Shown piece by piece: positions 17,026 through 25,637 of a stretch of DNA of 64,000 bases (within the stretch, counting starts at the first letter, position 1; every line of letters begins with the position of its first letter). The notes below the pieces were generated by a model. That model was not told the origin of the DNA. It ran no database searches and saw only the letters and a list, made by a program, of their open reading frames with translations. Source of the DNA: Saccharopolyspora endophytica (GTDB lineage: Bacteria; Actinomycetota; Actinomycetes; Mycobacteriales; Pseudonocardiaceae); assembly GCF_018070075.1 (NCBI RefSeq), contig NZ_JAGPXE010000001.1, positions 620,001 to 684,000 of the forward strand, read 5' to 3'. The translations under genes were made by a program, and so were the position numbers.

Positions 17026-17841
17026 GTGTCCGAGCGTTGGCTGCTGCCACCGCTGTGGTTCGACCTGTGCTGGGAGATCGGCGGGTTCGACGAGTACCCG
17101 TTCCCGATCTCCGTTCGCTCGCACGGCGAGACGCTCGAAGAGCGTGCCGTGCTGCGCCAGCGCAGCCTTCCTGAGCTGCAGAAAGCCGGTCTGCTCGGGC
17201 AGAACGGCCTGACCCAGCGCTTCGCCGAAGTCCTCGGGCAGCTGGCGAAACCGGGCTTGTGGATCGAAGGGCTCTGGATGCCCGACGACACCGCCGAATC
17301 CCCGTTCAGGCTGCTGTCGGTGGCCACCGAGCAGGGCGCGCTGCTGCTCGTCCAGCAGTCCGGCGACACCGAGAACTACGGCGGTGACCTGCGGATCTCG
17401 GTCCTGCCGCGAACCTCGGTGGGCTCCGCCGCGGTGCAGGGCATGCCGCCCGCGCCGGTCGGCATACGTCCCCGCCTGGCGGTCCCGTCGGGCGACCTGG
17501 CCGCGCAGAAGCCGTCGGACGACTTCGAGAACATCGATCACATGCAGTCCGCGGGACCGCGCAAGGCACCGGCCGCCGAGACCCTCCGCGCCTTCGTCGA
17601 GGCCGAGCACCACCGCGACGGCCAGTTCACGGCCAACCTCCGCGACCGCCTGGGCCGAACCCACCGCTCAGCGGTCCTCAAGTGGTTCGACGCCCCAGAA
17701 CCCGACGGCCGCTACGGCCTGACCCAACAGCAACGCCCAGGCGTGGGCCCGGAGATCGTCCTAGCAGGCCTGGGCGCCCCGGAACTCACGGCAGCCCTCG
17801 AGAACCGAGTAGCAGAAGTCCGAACCCGAGCCAAGAACTAA
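17026..17841 (+). CDS. EspG-family T7SS chaperone
   Basis: 271 residues. The N-terminus is typical of ESX secretion-associated EspG: a WF.LCWE segment (PLWFDLCWEIGGFDEYPFPI) followed by SVRSHGETLEERAVL. EspG proteins bind the helical tip of cognate PE/PPE proteins in the cytosol and deliver them to EccC. The GTG at 17026 is preceded by a strong GGGGGAGG at 17013-17020. It directly follows the PPE-like gene, its probable client. The C-terminal ~70 residues (FVEAEHHRDGQFTANLRDRL, then KWFDAPEPDGRYGL) act as the DNA-sequence-independent end of the family fold. Confidence 0.82.
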   Translation: MSERWLLPPLWFDLCWEIGGFDEYPFPISVRSHGETLEERAVLRQRSLPELQKAGLLGQNGLTQRFAEVLGQLAKPGLWIEGLWMPDDTAESPFRLLSVATEQGALLLVQQSGDTENYGGDLRISVLPRTSVGSAAVQGMPPAPVGIRPRLAVPSGDLAAQKPSDDFENIDHMQSAGPRKAPAAETLRAFVEAEHHRDGQFTANLRDRLGRTHRSAVLKWFDAPEPDGRYGLTQQQRPGVGPEIVLAGLGAPELTAALENRVAEVRTRAKN

Positions 17842-18350
17842 CCACCCCCGAACCCACCCCTCCCAACACCGGTTCCCCACGATCCCCAGATTTCAGTGGA
17901 ACCCAGCCACCGGATTTCAGTGGAAATCAGGGACCAGGTTTCAGTGGAACTCGGGCACCGGGGTTCAGGGACCGGGTTTCAGTGGAAATCGGGGACGGGG
18001 TTTCAGTGGAAATCGGGGTCCTGATTTCCACTGAAATCCGAGACTTCACTCGCTCAGGTGGTGTGTCGGGACGTTGGAACACCCGGTGTTGGTGGTGGAC
18101 GCGGTTGTTGGAGTGCGGGGGCGGAGTGCAGGTGCGTCAGGTCCGGTCGGGCCTGCGTTCGCAGGTGCGGTGGGTCGTCTCCGACCGCGGCGATCACCCA
18201 ACGTCGTCGGCTGATTGCGGGAGGATGTTGGTGCGGGGGTGGCGGGTGGCTCTAGGGTGCTCCCCCGGGGGGACGGTGCCGCCGGTACGGCGGGCCGGAT
18301 GACGACGTCGCCGCCGACGAGCGCTTCGGCGACGGTGAATGGAGTTCTGG
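17842..18350. other. Intergenic region with repeat array
   Basis: 509 bases without a convincing gene. The first half holds the family C repeat array (17888-18038). The second half holds only G-rich sequence and a -10-like TAGGGT (18253-18258) that may serve the Hsp70-like gene; no clear -35 at normal spacing. Confidence 0.6.
17888..18038. repeat. Array of palindromic repeat family C
   Basis: Five good copies of TTTCAGTGGAA(AT) start near 17891, 17916, 17940, 17977 and 18001 at a period of about 25 bases, with one degenerate copy near 17963. The array ends in an inverted copy (GATTTCCACTGAAATC, 18023-18038). Each unit is near-palindromic (GATTTC-AGTG-GAAATC). The last direct copy and the inverted copy can form a 14-16 bp stem (18000-18038), probably ending the upstream transcript. 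Confidence 0.85.
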
Positions 18351-20141
18351 GTGTCCCTGCACGTCTCGATCGACTTCGGCACATCGAGCACATGCACGGT
18401 GGTCTCGGTCGGTGGTGCCGAGCCACAGGTGGTCGTCATCGACGGGCAGCCGTTGGTGCCCTCCGCGGTGTTCGCCGCCGCCGACGGCACGCTGTTCGTC
18501 GGCCACGAAGCCGAACGCCAGGCCGCGGTCGATCCCGCTCGCTTCGAACCGCACCCCAAACGTCGCATCGACGAGGGTGAGCTGCTGCTCGGCAGCACCG
18601 TGCTCAAGGTCGGCGACGTCATCAGGGCCGTGCTGCACCGCGCGGTCGGCGAGGCCCGCCGCTTCGCGGGCGGAGCCGCCGTCGACCTCCTCGTCCTGAC
18701 CCACCCCGCCGACTGGGGTTCCGTGCGCGCCGCCGAGCTCCGGCAGGCCGCCGCCGGCCTGGGCAAGGAGATCGTCCTGGTGCCCGAACCGGTCGCTGCG
18801 GCCGTCTTCCACTCGGCGGGCAACGGCCTGCCCGACGGAGGCGCGCTGGCGGTCCTCGACCTCGGCGGCGGCACCGTCGACGCCTCCGTGGTGCGCAAGC
18901 AGGGCGCGTCCTTCCAGGTCCTGGCCACCAAGGGCGAACCGAACTTCGGCGGCGCGGACATCGACCAGCTGCTGCTGGAGCACGTCGGCAAGCTCGTCGG
19001 CACCGCTGATCCGGACGCGTGGCGCAAGCTCGTCGAGGGCCGCGAGATGCCCGATCGGCGGCGTCGCCGCGTGCTGCGGCAGGACGTGCGCGGCGCCAAG
19101 GAGACGCTGTCCCGCCACGCCTACACCGACGTCCCCATGCCGCCGCCGTTCGCCGACGCCCACGTCACCCGCGCCGACCTCGAGAAGCTCATCGCCGCAC
19201 CGCTGGCGAAGGCCGCCGAGCTGGTGCCGGCGACGCTGCGCGACGGGCAGGTCCAGCGCAACCAGCTCGCCGGGGTGTTCCTCGTCGGTGGTTCCAGCCG
19301 GATCCCGATGGTGGCGCGGCTGATCCACGAGCGCACCGGTGTCGTCCCGGCGACCCTCGACCAGCCCGAAACCGTGGTCGCCCGAGGCGCTTTGCGCGCC
19401 GTCCGGCTCGATCCCGGGCGCAGCGGCGGCCTCGCTCCGACCGGAGCCTGGGCGGGCGGCACGACCGTCCGCGACTACCCGCTGCCGGGGCACCAGCCCA
19501 CCCGGGGTGAGGCGCCGAGCCGCCCCAGACCGGCGGTCATGACCGGCGACGAGCCGACGCGCCCGGTGACCAAACCGCCGAAGCTCAAGCGCAAGCGGAA
19601 GGCCCCGTGGCTGGTCGGCGCCGGGGTCGTGGCGCTGGTCGCGGCGGCCGGAGCGGCGGCGCTGCTGCTCACCGGCAACCGGCCGCAGGCCGATCCGCTC
19701 GTGCCCGCGCAGCAGATGGCCGCCTACGACTACCACTTCGCCTACCCCGGCGACTGGCGTCCGTCCGGCGGCGATTCGACGAAGTTCCAGACGCTGGTCG
19801 CACCCGGCGACGGACCGCAGGGATCGCTGGTCGCCGTCGAGGAGGGGCGGCTGACCTTCGACACCGACGGCGACCGCAATCGGGCGGTGCAGCTGTTGCG
19901 CGGCGAGTACGAGAAAAGCGTTGCGGCGGGCGAGAAGTTCTCGCTGTTCACGCCGTCCACCAGCTTCGCCGGCCGGGACGTCGTGTACTACCGGGAAACG
20001 CTGCCGGAGGCGACCGTCGAGTGGTACACGCTGTACAAAGGTCAATTCAAAGTGAGCGTGGGCTGCAAGTACGGACCGCAGGGCAAGGACGACGTCGTTC
20101 GCGCTTGCGAACAGGTCGTGGGTTCGCTCGGGATCGGCTGA
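18351..20141 (+). CDS. Hsp70-like T7SS-associated membrane protein (Rv3446c type)
   Basis: 596 residues from GTG 18351. An Hsp70/actin-like ATPase domain (about 1-350) carries phosphate loop 1 SIDFGTSST, phosphate loop 2 LDLGGGTVDASVV and the adenosine motif LVGGSSRIPMVARLI. A Pro-rich linker, a membrane helix (about 418-438) and an extracytoplasmic domain follow. The last resembles the Rv3446c C-terminal domain (TIGR03931: YDYHFAYPGDWR near 455, CKYGPQGKDDVVRACEQVVG at the end). The substrate-binding domain of DnaK is absent. Position next to esxU-esxT matches the mycobacterial ESX-4 locus. ATG 18339 is possible, but GGAG at 18341-18344 favours the GTG. Confidence 0.9.
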   Translation: MSLHVSIDFGTSSTCTVVSVGGAEPQVVVIDGQPLVPSAVFAAADGTLFVGHEAERQAAVDPARFEPHPKRRIDEGELLLGSTVLKVGDVIRAVLHRAVGEARRFAGGAAVDLLVLTHPADWGSVRAAELRQAAAGLGKEIVLVPEPVAAAVFHSAGNGLPDGGALAVLDLGGGTVDASVVRKQGASFQVLATKGEPNFGGADIDQLLLEHVGKLVGTADPDAWRKLVEGREMPDRRRRRVLRQDVRGAKETLSRHAYTDVPMPPPFADAHVTRADLEKLIAAPLAKAAELVPATLRDGQVQRNQLAGVFLVGGSSRIPMVARLIHERTGVVPATLDQPETVVARGALRAVRLDPGRSGGLAPTGAWAGGTTVRDYPLPGHQPTRGEAPSRPRPAVMTGDEPTRPVTKPPKLKRKRKAPWLVGAGVVALVAAAGAAALLLTGNRPQADPLVPAQQMAAYDYHFAYPGDWRPSGGDSTKFQTLVAPGDGPQGSLVAVEEGRLTFDTDGDRNRAVQLLRGEYEKSVAAGEKFSLFTPSTSFAGRDVVYYRETLPEATVEWYTLYKGQFKVSVGCKYGPQGKDDVVRACEQVVGSLGIG

Positions 20142-20349
20142 TGCATTTGCGAACGGACTCCGTTCGGCCGAGCCGTCTTTGAGGTTTTCGCAACCGCAAA
20201 ACCTGTGTTGACCTGCTGGTTCCCGTTTTTGCGTTTACAACAGCAACGGCTTGCGGAGAAATCCAGGACAACGGGGAACCGGACGTGGCAATGTCTGCGT
20301 CGCAGGTTCATCAGAGCTTGATACCGAGTTTGAAGGGGGTCATCCAGAG

Positions 20350-20661
20350 ATGGCTGGAATTGGTGCGGACACCGAGGCGATCCAGCAGGCGTCGGTTGAC
20401 ATCGACGAGGCGCGCAACGCGGTCGAGCAGGCGCTGCAGCAGCTGCAGGGCCAGCTCGAGGGCCCGGTGCAGAACTGGAAGGGTGCCGCCGCCGACGTCT
20501 TCCGCAAGCTGATGGAGCAGTACGAGCAGAGCGGCAAGACGATCATCCAGAAGCTGGACGAGCTGGGGCAGAACGTGCAGTCCTCGGGTCAGGACTACGC
20601 GCAGGTCCAGGAGGAGCAGGCGCAGGAGATCTCCAAGATCACCAGCATGCTCGACGGCTGA
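20350..20661 (+). CDS. esxU: WXG100 protein, EsxU-like
   Basis: 103 residues, two helices joined by a W-x-G turn (VQNWKGAAADVF, about 38-49). It is the first of the tandem WXG100 pair that in ESX-4 forms a secreted heterodimer. The ATG at 20350 begins MAGIGADTEAIQQASVDIDE; the open frame extends upstream without support. The C-terminal helix has no perfect Y-x-x-x-D/E (it reads DYAQVQEEQ). It is separated from esxT by 64 bases. Symbol assigned by position. Confidence 0.9.
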   Translation: MAGIGADTEAIQQASVDIDEARNAVEQALQQLQGQLEGPVQNWKGAAADVFRKLMEQYEQSGKTIIQKLDELGQNVQSSGQDYAQVQEEQAQEISKITSMLDG

Positions 20662-20725
20662 TTTCGCTTCCGCTTTTTCGCAGATTCCACATTTCTTGAT
20701 CTAGACGCATTCGAGGGGACAGGTA

Positions 20726-21016
20726 ATGAGCGAGATCAACGTCAACTTCGCGGAGCTGCAGCAGGCTTCCGACGACCTGCAGGCCGCTGCCCAGAAGATC
20801 CAGGGTGAGCTGGACGACCTGGAGGGCAAGATCCAGAAGCTCGTCTCCACCTGGGAGGGCGAGGCCGTGGCCGCGTACCAGGAGGCTCAGCAGTCCTGGG
20901 ACCAGGAGGCCGCCAAGATGCAGGAGACGGCCGCCAAGATGGGCATGGCCGTGGGCGCGGCCAACGAGTCCTTCCAGGCCGGCGAGAAGAAGAACGCCGG
21001 CCGCTTCGGTGGCTGA
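20726..21016 (+). CDS. esxT: WXG100 protein, EsxT-like
   Basis: 96 residues with W-x-G at STWEGEAVAAY (about 41-51) and a C-terminal F-x-x-x-E (SFQAGE) where the T7SS signal usually has Y-x-x-x-D/E. Presumed partner of the preceding EsxU-like protein and substrate of the EccC motor. GAGGGGACAGGTA precedes the ATG. A hairpin terminator follows at 21043-21072 and rplM starts 415 bases downstream, as in mycobacteria. Confidence 0.92.
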   Translation: MSEINVNFAELQQASDDLQAAAQKIQGELDDLEGKIQKLVSTWEGEAVAAYQEAQQSWDQEAAKMQETAAKMGMAVGAANESFQAGEKKNAGRFGG

Positions 21017-21431
21017 GCTCACCTCGCGCTGATTTCCGCGTTGATGGCTCCGGTGTTTTCGCCGGGGCCATCAGCGCGTCCGGCGGATGATCTCCGTTTG
21101 CGGAGGTCCGATCGGCTTTGCCGGGGTCCCCGCCGGGCACCAGCGGGCATTGCTATGCTGGTTTCGGCGATCTGCCAGGTCAGAACCTCGAATTAGCAAC
21201 CGAGGACCCGTTTTGACCGGGCCAGAAGCCACCAAGTACCCTCATTCTTTGTTGTGCGGTGCGCGGCTGCAGTTCGCGCCAGCGGAACGGACTCGCGAAA
21301 GCGGGTCACGGTCCCGGCGGCGGTACTGGCGGACGTGCCGGTTCCACGAGAAGACCTCGTGCGAACTGTCCGGCGTGATCGAGACGGGCTCCGCACTGAG
21401 ATTCCGACGCGAACGACGACGAGGTAGACCC
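21017..21431. other. Terminator plus long rplM leader region
   Basis: 415 bases between esxT and rplM. It holds the esxT terminator and then a GC-rich leader. A -10-like TATGCT lies at 21154-21159 with no good -35. An open frame continues in phase with rplM for 115 codons upstream, but its composition is not protein-like and the L13 N-terminus is known to start at MRTYSPK. A regulatory leader for the ribosomal operon is possible. Confidence 0.5.
21043..21072 (+). terminator. Hairpin after esxT
   Basis: GATGGCTCCGG (21043-21053) pairs with CCGGGGCCATC (21062-21072) with one mismatch; the loop is T-rich. Confidence 0.6.
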
Positions 21432-21874
21432 GTGCGCACGTACAGCCCGAAGCCCGGCGAGGTGACCCGCGCCTGGCATGTGATCGACGCCGAGGATGTG
21501 GTGCTCGGCCGGTTGGCAACTCAGGCCGCGACGCTGCTGCGCGGCAAGCACAAGCCCACCTACGCGCCGCACGTCGACACCGGTGACTTCGTCGTCATCA
21601 TCAACGCCGAGAAGGTGGCCCTCACCGGTAACAAGCGCGAGCAGGCGTTCCACTACCGGCACTCCGGGTACCCGGGTGGTCTGCGCAAGCAGTCCTTCGG
21701 CCAGGTGCTCGACTCGCACCCCGAGCGGCTGCTGGAGAAGGCGATCAAGGGCATGCTCCCCAAGAACAAGCTCGGCCGGGCCATGGGCAAGAAGCTCAAG
21801 GTCTACGCCGGTCCGGAGCACCCGCACCAGGCCCAGAACCCGCAGGCGTTCGAGATTAAGGCGAAGGTCGAGAA

Positions 21875-21878
<4 letters not shown>
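21432..21878 (+). CDS. rplM: 50S ribosomal protein L13
   Basis: 148 residues beginning [20 protein letters not shown]. The L13 core is intact: [20 protein letters not shown] and the [11 protein letters not shown] signature, with a typical actinobacterial C-terminus. L13 is an early-assembly protein of the large subunit. The GTG at 21432 is preceded by GAGG at 21420-21423. Its stop overlaps the rpsI GTG by 4 bases (GTGA), coupling the two. Confidence 0.98.
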
Positions 21879-22384
<506 letters not shown>

Positions 22385-22402
22385 CGCGAACCCCAGCATT
22401 AC

Positions 22403-22447
22403 CTGCGGGAGCAGGTTCGCCCCACTCGGGCGAACCTGCTCCCGCAG
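22403..22447 (+). terminator. Intrinsic terminator of rplM-rpsI
   Basis: CTGCGGGAGCAGGTTCGCCC (22403-22422) pairs perfectly with its complement at 22428-22447 around a 5-base loop, followed by TCGTTT. Confidence 0.88.
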
Positions 22448-22477
22448 TCGTTTCAGGGGTCTTGGGCGGCCGCGCCC

Positions 22478-22525
22478 GGAACTGACCGGGCGAAAGCGAC
22501 TTCGATCATGGGCGTTCGGGCCGCG
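22478..22525. repeat. Interspersed palindromic repeat, family A copy 2
   Basis: The segment GGAACTGACC.GGC.AAA.CG then TTCGATCATG.GCGTTCGG matches the loop and inner arms of copy 1 (5430-5473) at most positions. The outer arms are diverged. It lies between the rpsI terminator and glmM. Confidence 0.6.
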
Positions 22526-22622
22526 AGCGTCCCCCGCGCGCGGGGGACGCTGTGGAGTGCCGGATGACCGGTTGTGCGACGCTTGACCAACCGGTCGCAG
22601 ACACGAGGAGGACTTGCTGCTG

Positions 22623-23957
22623 ATGGCTCGGTTGTTCGGCACCGACGGTGTGCGCGGTTTGGCCAACGGCGATCTCACGCCGGAACTGGCGATGTCGGTG
22701 AGCTCGGCCGCCGCGCGCGTGCTCTACGACCGGGACGACTCCCGGCGCCGGGTGGCGCTGGTCGGTCGCGACCCGCGGGCCAGCGGCGAGATGCTCGAAG
22801 CGGCCGTCGTGGCCGGTCTGACCTCGGCGGGCGCCGACGTCCTGCGCATCGGAGTCCTGCCGACCCCGGCGGTGGCCTACCTGGTCAAGGAGCTGGGCGC
22901 CGATCTCGGTGTGATGATCTCCGCCTCGCACAACCCGATGCCCGACAACGGCATCAAGTTGTTCAGCGCGGGCGGCAACAAGCTCCCGGACGCGATCGAG
23001 GACGAGATCGAGGCCCGCCTCCACGAGCACGTCGAGCGTCCCACGGGCGTGCACGTCGGTCGTGTCCGCGACGTCCCGGACGCTCTGCGCCGCTACACCG
23101 ACCACCTGCTGATCGCGGCGCCGTCCCGGCTCGACGGCATCAAGATGGTCGTCGACTGCGCCAACGGCGCCGCCTCCGAAGCGGCCCCCGACGCCTACCG
23201 CCGCGCCGGTGCGGAGGTCGTGGCCATCAACGCCGAGCCCGACGGCCTCAACATCAACGACGGCGTCGGCTCCACCCACCTCGACGTGCTGCAGGCCGCG
23301 GTGCTCGAGCACGGCGCCGACCTGGGCATCGCCCACGACGGCGACGCCGACCGCTGCCTGGCGGTGGACGCCGCGGGCGACGTCGTCGACGGCGACCAGA
23401 TCATGGCGATCCTCGCGGTCGCGATGTGCGAATCCGGCGAGCTGGCGGACAACACGCTGGTCGCGACGGTCATGAGCAACCTCGGTCTGCACCTGGCGAT
23501 GCGCGAGCAGGGCGTGTCCCTGCGCACCACGGCCGTCGGCGACCGCTACGTGCTGGAGGAGCTGCGCTCGGGCGGTTACTCGCTGGGCGGCGAGCAGTCC
23601 GGTCACGTCGTGCTGCCCGGCCACGCCACCACCGGTGACGGCCTGCTGACGGCGCTGCGCCTGATGGGCCGCGTCTCGGCGACCGGCACCCCGCTGGCCA
23701 CGCTGACGAAGGTCATGCGCCGCCTGCCGCAGGTCCTGGTGAACGTCCGCGTCGCCGACAAGGCCGCGGCCGTGGTCGCCCCCGAGGTGACCGCCGCGGT
23801 CGCCGACGCGGAGGTCGAGCTGGGCGAGACCGGCCGGGTCCTGCTCCGCCAATCCGGCACCGAACAGCTGGTCAGGGTCATGGTCGAGGCGTCCAGCGAG
23901 CAGAACGCGCAGGACATCGCGGACAGACTGGCAAAGATTGTTTCCGCTATTCGGTGA
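22623..23957 (+). CDS. glmM: Phosphoglucosamine mutase
   Basis: 444 residues. It converts glucosamine-6-phosphate to glucosamine-1-phosphate for UDP-GlcNAc and peptidoglycan. Visible motifs are the N-terminal [15 protein letters not shown], active-site Ser102 in SASHNP, the metal loop DGDADR, the sugar loop GEQSGH and the phosphate-binding [13 protein letters not shown] use ATG 22623 (GAGGAGG at 22605-22611, 11 bases away); the frame opens at TTG 22614, too close to that site. Same pathway as glmS at 30746. Confidence 0.97.
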   Translation: MARLFGTDGVRGLANGDLTPELAMSVSSAAARVLYDRDDSRRRVALVGRDPRASGEMLEAAVVAGLTSAGADVLRIGVLPTPAVAYLVKELGADLGVMISASHNPMPDNGIKLFSAGGNKLPDAIEDEIEARLHEHVERPTGVHVGRVRDVPDALRRYTDHLLIAAPSRLDGIKMVVDCANGAASEAAPDAYRRAGAEVVAINAEPDGLNINDGVGSTHLDVLQAAVLEHGADLGIAHDGDADRCLAVDAAGDVVDGDQIMAILAVAMCESGELADNTLVATVMSNLGLHLAMREQGVSLRTTAVGDRYVLEELRSGGYSLGGEQSGHVVLPGHATTGDGLLTALRLMGRVSATGTPLATLTKVMRRLPQVLVNVRVADKAAAVVAPEVTAAVADAEVELGETGRVLLRQSGTEQLVRVMVEASSEQNAQDIADRLAKIVSAIR

Positions 23958-24008
23958 TCTTTGTGATGTGAGTCTCCACAGGGCCTCGATCTGTGAGACC
24001 CTGCTCAC

Positions 24009-24170
24009 ATGGGTGCCATCGTCGTCGCCATAGTTGTCGGTCTCATCGCCGTCGGACTCGTTGTCGGGATCATCGCGCTGGGCGCGCTGATGCTCGGAGC
24101 TCTCAAGGCTGTCAACGCAGCCCACGAGAGCCGTTCCTGGTACGTCAACCGACGCCATCACAAGGTGTGA
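24009..24170 (+). CDS. Small membrane protein, 53 aa
   Basis: MGAIVVAIVVGLIAVGLVVG onwards: one long hydrophobic helix (about 3-33), then a polar tail ending YVNRRHHKV. High third-position GC supports coding. No ribosome site is obvious; a small inverted repeat (GTGAG/CTCAC) lies immediately before the ATG. It is first in a run of five tiny membrane-protein genes on the same strand. Function unknown. Confidence 0.55.
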   Translation: MGAIVVAIVVGLIAVGLVVGIIALGALMLGALKAVNAAHESRSWYVNRRHHKV

Positions 24171-24177
24171 GATTCCG

Positions 24178-24300
24178 ATGCGCCTCCTCGGCGACCTCTG
24201 GACGATCCTGATCGTCCCGCTCGTCTGCATGCTCCTGGGTGCGCTGATCTTCGCGGTCATCCTCGCGCAGGGCTGGGGCCTGCACACGCTCGTGCACTGA
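24178..24300 (+). CDS. Small membrane protein, 40 aa
   Basis: MRLLGDLWTILIVPLVCMLL then a continuing hydrophobic stretch, ending WGLHTLVH. It starts 7 bases after the preceding small gene, so the two are probably cotranslated. One membrane segment (about 8-30). No family recognised; short length limits certainty. Confidence 0.5.
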   Translation: MRLLGDLWTILIVPLVCMLLGALIFAVILAQGWGLHTLVH

Positions 24301-24371
24301 GCGCCGTCCCGTCCGCCGCCCGCGTTCGGTAGGTTCGCGGTGCAAACACGGCTGGACGGAGGCGGAGCGCG

Positions 24372-24587
24372 ATGGTTCTGACGATGACGTTGTTCGGGCT
24401 CGTCCTCGGTGGTGGGCTGGGCTTCCTCGTCGGATTCCTGGTGTTCCGCGACAAGGGGCAGACCGGTCACGCGCAGTTCGCCCAGCCCCAGCAGTGGCAG
24501 GCGACTCCGCCCCAGCAGTGGCAGCAGGCGCCGCCGCAGCTCCCCCCTCAGCAGGGCTACGGCCAGCCGCCCCGTCCGCCCCAGTGA
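24372..24587 (+). CDS. Tiny membrane protein with Gln/Pro-rich tail (1 of 3)
   Basis: 71 residues: an N-terminal helix (LTMTLFGLVLGGGLGFLVGF), a short charged hinge (RDKGQ), then a cytoplasmic or external tail of PPQQWQQ-type repeats ending QQGYGQPPRPPQ. GGAGG lies 8-12 bases before the ATG. It is one of three neighbouring genes with the same architecture and tail vocabulary, evidently tandem duplicates. No function is known to me. Confidence 0.7.
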   Translation: MVLTMTLFGLVLGGGLGFLVGFLVFRDKGQTGHAQFAQPQQWQATPPQQWQQAPPQLPPQQGYGQPPRPPQ

Positions 24588-24627
24588 CTTGCGCGGTCGT
24601 CAGCGTCGTCGCCACCGGAGGAAAGCC

Positions 24628-24840
24628 TTGCTCTCAGCCGTCATCTTCCTGCCCGTCGGATTCGGGATCGGGTTCCTCATCGCGTTCCTGATCTTCCGCA
24701 AGCGGCCGGTTCAGCAGGGCTACCCGCAGCAGCCGCGGCCCTGGGGCCAGCAGCAGTGGCAGCAACAGCCGCCGCAGCAGTGGGGCCAGGCGCCGCAGTA
24801 CCCGCCGCAGCAGGGCTACGGGCAGTACCCGCAGCGGTGA
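24628..24840 (+). CDS. Tiny membrane protein with Gln/Pro-rich tail (2 of 3)
   Basis: 70 residues from TTG 24628, chosen because GGAGGAAA (24617-24624) stands just before it. The helix is LLSAVIFLPVGFGIGFLIAF, followed by FRKRP and a tail of QQQWQQQPPQQW-type repeats ending QQGYGQYPQR. The upstream extension of the open frame overlaps the preceding gene in another frame and is not credible. Confidence 0.7.
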   Translation: MLSAVIFLPVGFGIGFLIAFLIFRKRPVQQGYPQQPRPWGQQQWQQQPPQQWGQAPQYPPQQGYGQYPQR

Positions 24841-24905
24841 TGGGAGAGGGGGCCGCCTGCTGATTCGCGGTCGGCGAGCGGCAGCGACCTGGCATGATGC
24901 GGCAC

Positions 24906-25175
24906 ATGTGGCGCCCGATCATTGGAATCCTCCTCCTGCTGCTGATCGTCGGCGCGATCGCGCTCGTGATCGTGCTGGTCAAGAGGAAGAACAAGCAGCA
25001 CCCACCGCCCTACGGCCACCCGCAGCAATGGGGTCGGCAGTACCCGCAGCCTCCTCAGCAGTGGGGGCAGATGCCGCAACAGGCGTGGGGCCAGGCGCCG
25101 CCGCAGCAGTGGCAGCAGCAGCCTCCCCAGCAGCAGTACCCGCCGCAGCAGGGCTACGGCCGGCCGCCCCAGTGA
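24906..25175 (+). CDS. Tiny membrane protein with Gln/Pro-rich tail (3 of 3)
   Basis: 89 residues: MWRPIIGILLLLLIVGAIAL continuing to VKRKNKQ, then a 60-residue tail with repeated PQQWG and QQWQQQ elements, ending QQGYGRPPQ. I use ATG 24906; ATG 24894 in the same frame is an alternative. No ribosome site is seen, but a -10-like CATGAT with upstream TG ends 7 bases before 24906, so the message may be leaderless (weak). Third member of the tandem family. Confidence 0.65.
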   Translation: MWRPIIGILLLLLIVGAIALVIVLVKRKNKQHPPPYGHPQQWGRQYPQPPQQWGQMPQQAWGQAPPQQWQQQPPQQQYPPQQGYGRPPQ

Positions 25176-25325
25176 CCCCTTCGCGGATGCAAGTACCTGG
25201 TCCGTTCCGGCCTCTCAGCGGCTCAATCCTGCAAAGATGAGGAACCAGACAGTCTTGGTTCGCGTCGGAACCTGTGCTTGAGCGCCGCATGAGCGACGGC
25301 TGGTTCCTTTGATGGAGGGGGAAGG

Positions 25326-25637
25326 GTGACCGGGTTCGGGGCAAACGCCGGTGAGTTCTCATCGGCAGGTGGAAGCATTCGCGCTGCGGCGGATCCTGTC
25401 CGCGATCAGCACAGCAAGAACATCGCCGACATGGGGATGGGGCAGGCCGACTTCGGCAAGGCCCATGGCGAGAACTTCCAGCCCTACGACCAGGCGATGA
25501 AGAAGATCTCCAAGTGCGTCGCGAGTCTCGCCGACGGCATGGACGACTTCGCCGGAAAGCTGGAGAAGACGGGCTCCGGCTACACCTGGTCCGACGCCGA
25601 CGCGGCCAGCACCGTCGGAAAGTCCGGGGGTAACTGA
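25326..25637 (+). CDS. EspC-like T7SS substrate
   Basis: 103 residues with the pattern of EspC/DUF2580 proteins: an N-terminal helix (GEFSSAGGSIRAAADPVRDQ), GQADFGKAHGENFQPYDQAM in the centre, a second helix, and the export-type Y-x-x-x-D motif at Tyr86-Asp90 (GYTWSD). The GTG at 25326 follows GGAGGGGGAAGG. Its stop overlaps the next ATG (TGATG), so it is translated together with the 857-residue cargo, probably as its partner. Confidence 0.82.
   Translation: MTGFGANAGEFSSAGGSIRAAADPVRDQHSKNIADMGMGQADFGKAHGENFQPYDQAMKKISKCVASLADGMDDFAGKLEKTGSGYTWSDADAASTVGKSGGN

Noticed and set aside
17888-18038. CRISPR array
   Set aside because: Units are near-palindromic, about 15 bases with ~10-base similar spacers, and there are no cas genes; it is a local repeat expansion.
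21087-21431. 115-codon upstream extension of rplM
   Set aside because: L13 proteins begin at MRTYSPK and a ribosome site lies before GTG 21432; the extension is Arg/Ser-rich noise.
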